Below, in pieces: positions 37,036-44,528 of a stretch of DNA of 64,000 bases. Source of the DNA: an uncultured Flavobacteriaceae bacterium (lineage in GTDB: Bacteria; Bacteroidota; Bacteroidia; Flavobacteriales; Flavobacteriaceae). A program made the position numbers and the translations under genes. The notes under the pieces are model-generated. The model was given only the letters and a program-made list of their open reading frames with translations. It was not told the origin of the DNA and ran no database searches. How positions within the stretch are numbered: the first letter of the stretch is position 1; every line of letters starts with the position of its first letter. The stretch is taken from assembly GCA_947494715.1 (NCBI GenBank), contig CANLWG010000012.1:1-64000 (forward strand). Reading direction: 5' to 3'.

Positions 37036-37533
37036 ATGAAAACAAGAATAGCATTACTTTTTCTTTCAGCAACCCTATTGTTGGCCTGTTCATCTGATAA
37101 TGATGACGAGAATGGGGGAGACGATAATTCCTTAATAGGAACATGGAGTTTTACCGAACTTAATGTTGATGACGCGGATGGGGAGATAAAATTGGCCAAT
37201 GAGGTCATCAAGGTTCTCATTTCCCAGGGCTGTGACATCTTCACTTTTGAATTTAAAAGCGACCAGACCATGGAAGCGGCATTTAGGGATTTTACCGAGA
37301 CCGGGACAGATGTAAATTCAGAAGGTACTGGACTTCTAATTGAATGTCCGGAAAATGCCGAGATTATTTCTTCCACTTGGAGTTTAGAAGGAGATCAATT
37401 GACCATAGTGGATAGTGATGGCATGAACGATACGGTCACTATACAATTGAATGGTGATACTCTAACTGTTTCAGCGGAAATTATAGATGAGGACAACCTA
37501 GAAGGAGCCGAGGCGGTATTCAAAAGAGATTAG
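37036..37533 (+). CDS. Lipocalin-like lipoprotein
   Basis: A 165-aa lipoprotein: signal MKTRIALLFLSATLLLAC with the lipobox cysteine, then an acidic linker (SSDNDDENGGDD) and a small beta-rich domain starting LIGTWSFTEL, typical of bacterial lipocalin-like domains. Aspartate/glutamate-rich linkers after the cysteine are known in Bacteroidota as surface lipoprotein export signals, so it may face outwards. Ligand unknown. A strong terminator follows. Confidence 0.8.
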   Translation: MKTRIALLFLSATLLLACSSDNDDENGGDDNSLIGTWSFTELNVDDADGEIKLANEVIKVLISQGCDIFTFEFKSDQTMEAAFRDFTETGTDVNSEGTGLLIECPENAEIISSTWSLEGDQLTIVDSDGMNDTVTIQLNGDTLTVSAEIIDEDNLEGAEAVFKRD

Positions 37534-37564
37534 TTTTTTCCAAATACCCTAGTATCTTCATATG

Positions 37565-37601
37565 AAAAAGGGCCTTACGAATTTTCGAAAGGCCCTTTTT
37601 T
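37565..37601 (+). terminator. Rho-independent terminator after the lipocalin-like gene
   Basis: A perfect 12-bp stem (AAAAAGGGCCTT / AAGGCCCTTTTT) with a 12-nt loop ending in six T. Confidence 0.88.
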
Positions 37602-37714
37602 ACATTCTTCCTCTCCTGACAATTATTAGGACTTCGTTTTAACACTTTTTTTCCTAAGGATTATTTTACTTGATTAAACGTACTATATTTATGTTTTTGA
37701 CGGAAAAAGAAGAA

Positions 37715-38860
37715 ATGCACTATCCAAAAAGCTCTTTTTTAGGGAAAATAATCCTTTTGGCAATGGCATGTCTTCTATTGAGATGTGTGGATCCGGTAGA
37801 TCCGGAGTTTAGATACCAGGAAGGTTTGGTATATATAGATGCCTTGGCAGGTACGGTTGAAGGAGCTTCCTATGTTTCAATTTTGGAATCCACCGAAGAG
37901 TTCGGTATAAATGATAATGTCTTTTTAAGTGGTGCTAAGGTTTCTTTTATCAAAACTGATGATCAAACCCAAGTAGATTTGCAGGAGGAGGGAGAATTGT
38001 ATCTACCTCCCGCTAATTTCAAGGCTCAAGTTGGGGATACTTGGGAACTAAAAGTCGAATTGGCGGATGGCCGGGAGTATAGGTCACTTCCTGAAAAAGT
38101 CTCAACATCGGTTCCTATTCAGGAATTGGATGTAGCCTATGAACCAGAACTCTTGTTCAATGAGGGTTTGGATAAATTTATTCCGGGACATTCCCTTTCG
38201 CTTACTTTGGAAGATCCCGGCGATGAGGAAAACTATTATTATTGGCGTTTTCGCTCTTTTGAGAAATTGATAAACTGTGTTGTCTGCGCTAATTCAATTT
38301 ATAGGAACGGCGAATGCCAGACCAATCCACCGGCCAGCGCATCCCTTCGGAAACCGTATTATACCTATGCTTGCGAATCGGATTGTTGGCAAATTCGGTA
38401 TGAGGACAACATCAACATTTTTTCGGATGAATTCACTGACGGCGCCAAAATCTCAAACTTACCGGTAGCGAATATTCCATTGTTTACCAAAAGAAGTATA
38501 CTGGTAGAACTTCAGCAGTTTTCCATATCCGCCTCGGCATATAGGTACTACAAGACCCTTAAGGATATCGTAGACAATAACTCGGGATTCAATGCCCCTT
38601 TGCCTGCGGCCCTCGTTGGCAATATGTCGAATCCCAATAACGCAAATGAGTTTGTATTAGGCCGATTTACAGCCGCATCTACTGTCATAAAACCTGTTTT
38701 CATAGATCGTACATTTGTGGAAGGGATACCTTTGGAGACCATATTGCCGGGACAGTACGAGGGAGAAGAAGAACCGGTACCGAGACCGGTTGTTGTCTTT
38801 GCCCCCTGTAATGAAAATAGATTCAATACAAGCTCGCGTCCTTTAGGTTGGATAGATTAG
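37715..38860 (+). CDS. DUF4249 lipoprotein (copy 1, without adjacent receptor)
   Basis: A 381-aa outer-membrane lipoprotein. The ATG at 37715 gives a signal peptide ending at lipobox C24 (LLLRC), followed by VDPVDPEF, the hallmark of DUF4249; in-frame upstream starts (ATG 37691, TTG 37670) only add residues in front of the signal. A conserved cluster of five cysteines (C188, C191, C201, C220, C224, the last in ESDCWQIRY) is shared with copies 2 and 3. The C-terminus CNENRFNTSSRPLGWID is also conserved. By analogy with SusD-type proteins it may bind a ligand for a TonB receptor, but no receptor follows this copy; a gap of about 195 bp and copy 2 come next. Confidence 0.82.
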   Translation: MHYPKSSFLGKIILLAMACLLLRCVDPVDPEFRYQEGLVYIDALAGTVEGASYVSILESTEEFGINDNVFLSGAKVSFIKTDDQTQVDLQEEGELYLPPANFKAQVGDTWELKVELADGREYRSLPEKVSTSVPIQELDVAYEPELLFNEGLDKFIPGHSLSLTLEDPGDEENYYYWRFRSFEKLINCVVCANSIYRNGECQTNPPASASLRKPYYTYACESDCWQIRYEDNINIFSDEFTDGAKISNLPVANIPLFTKRSILVELQQFSISASAYRYYKTLKDIVDNNSGFNAPLPAALVGNMSNPNNANEFVLGRFTAASTVIKPVFIDRTFVEGIPLETILPGQYEGEEEPVPRPVVVFAPCNENRFNTSSRPLGWID

Positions 38861-39055
38861 TAAATATGAATATGGAATGGGGTTAGCTCCACTTCTTATA
38901 GTATTTTTACTTTAAAATTTCTCGAATGTTTAAGGTTCCCCGATTGTTTTTATGGATTCTTTTTCCATGGGGGTTTTTTTTTTAGATCAAAACCGGTTTT
39001 TGCTATTGAACATTGTTTTTTTTTGGCATATATTCAAATTCTGGAAATTTCTTAC

Positions 39056-40207
39056 ATGGGTTTAAAATATCTGAAACATAAGGCGCTACTTTTTTCAATT
39101 ATAGCTCTTGCTATACTTAACAACTGTGTTGATCCCATAGAGCCGGATTTTGACTTTAATGAAGGGCTTATTTTTGTAGAAGGCTTTGCGTCCACGGAGC
39201 CTGACGTTTCCTTTGTTATCATTAGCGAATCTGCCATCGAATTCGGCGTATATGTCGTTAACTTTGTGGAAGGAGCCTCGGTGAATTTTGAGAATACAGA
39301 TAATGGGGACATTGTTCCACTGGTTGAACTTCAGGATGCCTATGTGCCACCGGGGGATTTTACCGTGGCCCCTGGAGAAAGTTGGAAACTAAATATACGC
39401 ATGTCAAATGGTAAACAATATACTTCCGAGATAGAAAAAGTATTAAATCCGGTACCGATAACCAACCTAAAAGTACAGTATGATGCGGAATTGGAATTCA
39501 GGGAAATCTTTGGCGGAAGATTTATACCCGGCCATGAGATTTTCGTATCTTTTACCGATCCTCCGGATGCCGGCAATTACTATTATTGGAGCTATCGCAG
39601 CTATGAAAACCTGGATATCTGTGAAAAATGCAGGGAATCTTATTTCCGTGATGATGAATGCCAACCTCTTCCTAGGGGTATTGGTGGTCTTCAACCCTAT
39701 TATGATTATCCTTGTCAAAGTGATTGTTGGCGTATCCGTTTTCCCGAAAGTATTCCAATTTTTGAGGATGAATTTTCCAATGGCAAGACCATAACGGATT
39801 TTTCCATAGGCAATGCCATATTGTACACAAAGGAGGATATGGTAATAGAGGTTCAACAATTCGCGATTTCATCTTCGGCACATGAATATTATAAGGTGCT
39901 TAAAGATCTTGTTGATAATAATAGTGGACTTAATGCACCGCCACCGGCGGGTTTAGTGGGAAATATGTTCAATCCGGCGGATAGCGAAGAGTTTGTTTTT
40001 GGCAGATTCACGGCTGCGGCAACTTCTGAGGCCTCGATTTTTATTGATAGGACATTTATAACCGAGGACGCCCTGGAGACTCGAGAGGAATTAATTTTAG
40101 AACCGGGCTTTGGCAGTCCACTACCTCCCCCTGCAACTTTCTCGGCAGCTTGTAGCGAAACCAGATTTAGAACAGCTATTCGCCCGGAAGCTTGGATCGA
40201 CCAATGA
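39056..40207 (+). CDS. DUF4249 lipoprotein (copy 2)
   Basis: A 383-aa outer-membrane lipoprotein. The ATG at 39056 gives a signal with lipobox C24 (ILNNC) and the VDPIEPDF hallmark; a TTG 33 nt upstream is in frame but unlikely. The cysteine cluster is C189, C192, C202, C220, C224 with QSDCWRIRF. The C-terminus CSETRFRTAIRPEAWID matches the other copies. A TonB-dependent receptor starts 19 nt after its stop, so the pair is an operon and probably works as lipoprotein plus receptor. Confidence 0.85.
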   Translation: MGLKYLKHKALLFSIIALAILNNCVDPIEPDFDFNEGLIFVEGFASTEPDVSFVIISESAIEFGVYVVNFVEGASVNFENTDNGDIVPLVELQDAYVPPGDFTVAPGESWKLNIRMSNGKQYTSEIEKVLNPVPITNLKVQYDAELEFREIFGGRFIPGHEIFVSFTDPPDAGNYYYWSYRSYENLDICEKCRESYFRDDECQPLPRGIGGLQPYYDYPCQSDCWRIRFPESIPIFEDEFSNGKTITDFSIGNAILYTKEDMVIEVQQFAISSSAHEYYKVLKDLVDNNSGLNAPPPAGLVGNMFNPADSEEFVFGRFTAAATSEASIFIDRTFITEDALETREELILEPGFGSPLPPPATFSAACSETRFRTAIRPEAWIDQ

Positions 40208-40226
40208 TACCAAACCAAAACTTAAT

Positions 40227-42638
40227 ATGTCCATAAAACCACAATTTCTACTAACATTCTTTTTTTCTATATGCATAGCTTCATTTGTTAGGTCGCAGGA
40301 GTATGCCATGTCTTTTGAAGTCTTGGCCCAGGCAACAGGATTGCCTTTGGACAATGCCCAGATTTCGATTAGGCCTTGTAATTGTGGGGGGATCACCACT
40401 TCAGGAAGGTTTTCCATTACTCTTCCAGGAAACACATATGAAGTTACAGTTTCCTTTATAGGTTTTAAAGATGACATCCAGACTGTTATACTTGATCAAA
40501 GTCGGATTCTAAAAGTACAATTGTACGAAGAGGAAGAACAACTTTCTGAAGTGGTGGTTCGGGCCAAACGGATATTGGACAATATTGAAACCCCTCAAAT
40601 GGGAGCGTTGAAGTTAACTTCCCAAGAATTAAAAAAGATACCGGCAGCCGTTGGTGAGTTTGATGTGTTGCGAGGCATGACACTTTTGGCCGGAGTTAAC
40701 AATGCCGGTGAGATAAGCAATGGGATATCCGTACGGGGAGGGTCTTTGGACCAGAATTTGGTGTTATACGACTATGCCCCGGTTTTTAATCCCACTCATT
40801 TATTCGGGCTTTTTTCAGTTTTTACACCGGATGCCATTTCTTCCGTAGACTTGTATAGGGCCAATATCCCGGCCCGCTATGGGGGACGGTCTACCTCGGT
40901 ACTGGATATTAAGGTCAAAAACCCCTATACGGATAAGTTTAAGTTGAGTGGGGGTGTAGGTATTGTATCGAGCCGGTTATCATTGGAAACGCCTATTATC
41001 AAAGACAAGTTGCTACTCAATATTGGAGGCCGGGCCGGATTTACCGATTTTTTATTACCACTATTTTCAGAACGATTGGAAGATACCAAGGCCAATTTTT
41101 ATGATGGCACCATGAAGCTGTTATTCCTCCCCACAGAGAACGATCAGATTTCCTTTACAGGATTTTATAGTAAGGACTTTTACCAGTTGGATTTAATTAC
41201 GCAAATAGAGAATATTAACGCGAGTAGTAATCAATATGATTTCAAGACCTTGAACGGAACACTCAATTGGATACATACATTTGGGGACGAGTCCAATCTG
41301 AGGAACATTTTTGTTATAAGCGACTATACACCAAAGACTATCTTTCCAGAAAGGGATAGCGATAATGAAATTGAATTTGAATCCAAGATCAATTATCTGA
41401 GTTTTATTTCCGAGTACTCCAAGAGAGTGAACGATAAGCTGGAATATTATGGAGGTATCCAGGCCAATAGATATACTATAGAACCAGGAAATTTGGATCC
41501 GGGGTCTGGGAATAGCATTATCCCCGTTACTTTGGAATCAGAAACGAGCTATGAATTTGCCGGCTTTGGCAATGTCAATTGGAATGCAACCGAGGATTTG
41601 ACTATTTCCGCCGGACTACGCTTCAATCATTTTGTGTTTGTAGGGCCTTATACGCAGGCTACTTTCGATGAAACCTCCGGGGCTTTATTGAATACTCAAT
41701 TTTTTGAGAAAGGTGCCGGTGTAAAGACCTATAATGGCCTGGACCCCAGACTAGGCATTAATTATAAGTTGGGGGAAACAATGTCGCTAAAGGCCAGCTA
41801 TGCCAGGCTAAACCAATACCTTCAAAATATTTACAACACAACTACCCCTTTGCCAACTTCCCGTTGGAAAACTGCAGACCCGAACATTGAACCCCAGCAA
41901 AGCGATAGTTACGGTCTCGGAATTTATAAGAACCTGGAGGAAAGTGGCATAGAAATAGGATTGGAAGGCTACTATAGAAAGTCAAAAAATAATCTGACCT
42001 ATAAACCTGGAGCCGATTTCTTCCTGGAGGAATTTTTGGAAAGGGATGTGGTCCAGGCGGAAGGGGAGGCCTATGGTATGGAACTCAGTTTTAAGAAACC
42101 CAAAGGAAAGTTCAATGGCTGGTTCAATTATACCTGGTCCCGTAGTTTTTTGCGTTCTTTTAATGAAAGATTGGCAGATCGAGTGAACAATAACCAACAG
42201 TTTCCTTCAGACTTTGATAGGCCTCATGTATTCAACGGCACCATTAATTTTGAAGGGGATAAGTACAACACATGGAGCTTTAATTTTACGGCCCAAAGTG
42301 GAAGACCCTATACCGTGGCCAATAGTGTTTTTGCCTTGGAGGATATTAATGTGCCCATTTTTTTGGAAAGGAACAATGCACGCTTGCGACCCTATCATCG
42401 CTTGGACTTCTCATGGAAAGTGAAGTATGGAAGAAACCCCAATAGAAGATGGGTGGGGGATTGGACGTTTACCATTTACAATGTATATAGCCGAAGGAAC
42501 CCTTTGAACCTTTATTATGCGCAGAGGCAGGATGGCGTGGATGCGGACGTATTCTTAGGCAGCCCTTTGGGTACGTATGAACTTTCCGTACTCAACAGCC
42601 CATTGTTTGCTGTTACCTACAATTTTGTCTTCGATTAG
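40227..42638 (+). CDS. TonB-dependent receptor paired with DUF4249 (copy A, CxCGG)
   Basis: An 803-aa outer-membrane receptor. The ATG at 40227 begins a signal peptide ending SFVRSQ; frames can be extended upstream into the DUF4249 gene but that is not credible. An N-terminal carboxypeptidase-like domain (about 28-105) holds the unusual motif CNCGG at 51-55. The plug has VLRGMTLLAGVNNAGEISNG and ISVRGGSLDQNLVLYDYAP; the barrel ends FAVTYNFVFD. It is very similar to copy B at 44529 along its whole length. With ExbB/ExbD/TonB it would import a ligand bound by the lipoprotein encoded directly upstream. Ligand unknown. Confidence 0.9.
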   Translation: MSIKPQFLLTFFFSICIASFVRSQEYAMSFEVLAQATGLPLDNAQISIRPCNCGGITTSGRFSITLPGNTYEVTVSFIGFKDDIQTVILDQSRILKVQLYEEEEQLSEVVVRAKRILDNIETPQMGALKLTSQELKKIPAAVGEFDVLRGMTLLAGVNNAGEISNGISVRGGSLDQNLVLYDYAPVFNPTHLFGLFSVFTPDAISSVDLYRANIPARYGGRSTSVLDIKVKNPYTDKFKLSGGVGIVSSRLSLETPIIKDKLLLNIGGRAGFTDFLLPLFSERLEDTKANFYDGTMKLLFLPTENDQISFTGFYSKDFYQLDLITQIENINASSNQYDFKTLNGTLNWIHTFGDESNLRNIFVISDYTPKTIFPERDSDNEIEFESKINYLSFISEYSKRVNDKLEYYGGIQANRYTIEPGNLDPGSGNSIIPVTLESETSYEFAGFGNVNWNATEDLTISAGLRFNHFVFVGPYTQATFDETSGALLNTQFFEKGAGVKTYNGLDPRLGINYKLGETMSLKASYARLNQYLQNIYNTTTPLPTSRWKTADPNIEPQQSDSYGLGIYKNLEESGIEIGLEGYYRKSKNNLTYKPGADFFLEEFLERDVVQAEGEAYGMELSFKKPKGKFNGWFNYTWSRSFLRSFNERLADRVNNNQQFPSDFDRPHVFNGTINFEGDKYNTWSFNFTAQSGRPYTVANSVFALEDINVPIFLERNNARLRPYHRLDFSWKVKYGRNPNRRWVGDWTFTIYNVYSRRNPLNLYYAQRQDGVDADVFLGSPLGTYELSVLNSPLFAVTYNFVFD

Positions 42639-42649
42639 ATGTAAACAAA

Positions 42650-42979
42650 TTATTGTTTGTAGAACTTCGTACTAACTTTTTGCTCCAGTGAATTTATGAT
42701 GATCATATATACCCCTTTTTCAAGATGTGCAACGGGTATACTTAATGCATTGTTCTTAATTTTCCACTGGTGCTGCAGTACCGAATTCCCGTAAATATCC
42801 GAAATCAAGATATTTGCTCGAGCACTATTTTCAAGACCTAAAACATTGATTACATTGGTCGCTGGATTGGGGAATAGTTTTATTTTGGGTTGAACAGCAA
42901 TTTGTTCGGGATTCCCTTCCTGGGAATGACCCAATGCCATTGCAAAGAACAAGCTAAGTATAAGGAGGAGTTTTTTCAT
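42650..42979 (-). CDS. Small protein consisting of a T9SS type A sorting domain
   Basis: A 109-aa protein. Signal peptide (MKKLLLILSLFFAMALGHSQ), about 12 residues, then a complete type A C-terminal sorting domain (KLFPNPATNVINVLGLEN ... ANILISDIYGNSVLQ ... LSIPVAHLEKGVYMIII ... KFYKQ). Normally this domain follows a large cargo; here there is none. The ATG at 42979 is used; a TTG 57 nt upstream adds no signal. It could be a remnant of a secreted protein, a decoy or a surface-anchored peptide. It lies between the two DUF4249/receptor pairs on the opposite strand. Confidence 0.8.
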   Translation of the reverse strand: MKKLLLILSLFFAMALGHSQEGNPEQIAVQPKIKLFPNPATNVINVLGLENSARANILISDIYGNSVLQHQWKIKNNALSIPVAHLEKGVYMIIINSLEQKVSTKFYKQ

Positions 42980-43327
42980 AGCCGGTGTATCCTTAAATAC
43001 GGGATTAAAAATATTCCAGCCCGCCCTGTTCCACAAAACATTGTTGTGAAAATGGCTTTTTTAATGGTTCAAAAAAAATAATTAACGCATGTTAACAGTT
43101 TGGATATACTGTTAATGGGCCTCCAGCTAATTGTTTCCTTCGCCCAATTCCACATCCTAAGGTGTGCTAAGTTCAAAAGTATTTTTCATTTTGGGCTCAG
43201 TGATTGTTTTTATACAACTTGGATTTATCCATTATGATAACTCAGATATTACCTGTTGTGTTAAATTTTTAATTCTAAGATTTTTTAAATTATTATCATT
43301 AGTTTCAGTAGAATTAATAATTCGGCA
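42980..43327. other. 348-bp divergent intergenic region
   Basis: Separates the T9SS-domain gene (minus) from DUF4249 copy 3 (plus). It is AT-rich. A minus-strand TACTTTTG (43174-43181) matches the -7 consensus but has no -33 partner. I see no ORF, RNA or convincing terminator here. Confidence 0.5.
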
Positions 43328-44506
43328 ATGAACAAAAAAGTTTATTCCCTTTCAATAAGATATTTGCAGTACATTTTTTTAGCGTCCTTGATTGGTTGTG
43401 TAGATCCTATTGAGCCTGAATTTGAATTTAAGGAGGGAACAGTATATGTAGATGCATTCGTATCCACCTCTTTGGGAGCTTCTTCAGTGGTTATCTCCGA
43501 ATGGGTACTTGAATCGGATGAGCTTGCCAATGAATTCATCAGTGGGGCAAATGTTTTGTTTAGGAATGCCGACACTAATCTTGAAGTAATGCTAACCGAA
43601 CAGGAAGGCGCATACCTACCTCCTGAAGATTTTGCCGCTTCCGTAGGTGATTTATGGGAGCTTTTAATTACCTTACCTAGTGGAAAACAGTACCGTTCCT
43701 TGCCAGAGGAAGTGACCAGGCCAGTAGACTTTTCGAATATTAGGGCAACGTATAATCCACAGTTGACGTTTAGGGAAAGTTCCAACACCTTTATCCCCGG
43801 TCATTCTATTTCTATTGATGTCAACGATCCAACAGATGAGGAAAATTTTTATTATTGGAGGTTCCGTTCATACGAAAAGATAAGGATTTGTGAAACATGT
43901 TTTAATAGTGTTCTGAGGAACGGGAAATGTGAGGAAAATGAATCATATCAAAATCCTCCTTCAACCGGTTACGAGTTCGATTATTTATGTGAAACGGCAG
44001 ACTGTTGGCAAATACGTTACACAGAGAACATAAAAATATTCTCCGATGAATTCACGAATGGCACTATCCTTAATGCCTTGCCCGTAGCAGACGTAATTTT
44101 GTACACCAAAACAAATATTCTCGTAGAGGTACAACAGTTTTCCCTGTCTGCTCCAGCGTATGAGTATTATAGGATTTTAAAGGATATTGTAGAAAACAAC
44201 GGCAGTTTTAATGCCCCGCCTCCTGCGGCATTGATTGGCAACTTGTTTAACCCCGATGACGATCAAGAATTTGTTTTGGGTAGGTTTACAGTCGCCTCTA
44301 CAACAATGCGATCTATATTCATTGAACGCTCAAATATTCCTGAAAACCCCATAGATCCGGAGTCCCTTGCACAGTTAGAGTGTTGCGGCCTTGGATGTAT
44401 TCCTTTGCCACTAGTGCCTGGAGTTGGTTGTATTGCCGTTAACTTTACTACTTGTGAGGAAACTCGGTTTAGAACATCTAATATGCCTGAGGGCTGGGTG
44501 GAATGA
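43328..44506 (+). CDS. DUF4249 lipoprotein (copy 3)
   Basis: A 392-aa outer-membrane lipoprotein with lipobox C24 (ASLIGC) and VDPIEPEF. The cysteine cluster is C188, C191, C201, C221, C226 with ETADCWQIRY. It differs from the other copies by an extra cysteine-containing loop near the C-terminus (LECCGLGCIPLPLVPGVGC) before the shared CEETRFRTSNMPEGW. A TonB receptor starts 22 nt after its stop. Same probable role as copy 2, perhaps with a different ligand. Confidence 0.86.
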   Translation: MNKKVYSLSIRYLQYIFLASLIGCVDPIEPEFEFKEGTVYVDAFVSTSLGASSVVISEWVLESDELANEFISGANVLFRNADTNLEVMLTEQEGAYLPPEDFAASVGDLWELLITLPSGKQYRSLPEEVTRPVDFSNIRATYNPQLTFRESSNTFIPGHSISIDVNDPTDEENFYYWRFRSYEKIRICETCFNSVLRNGKCEENESYQNPPSTGYEFDYLCETADCWQIRYTENIKIFSDEFTNGTILNALPVADVILYTKTNILVEVQQFSLSAPAYEYYRILKDIVENNGSFNAPPPAALIGNLFNPDDDQEFVLGRFTVASTTMRSIFIERSNIPENPIDPESLAQLECCGLGCIPLPLVPGVGCIAVNFTTCEETRFRTSNMPEGWVE

Positions 44507-44528
44507 ACTGTTGAAAAAGCATTTTTGT

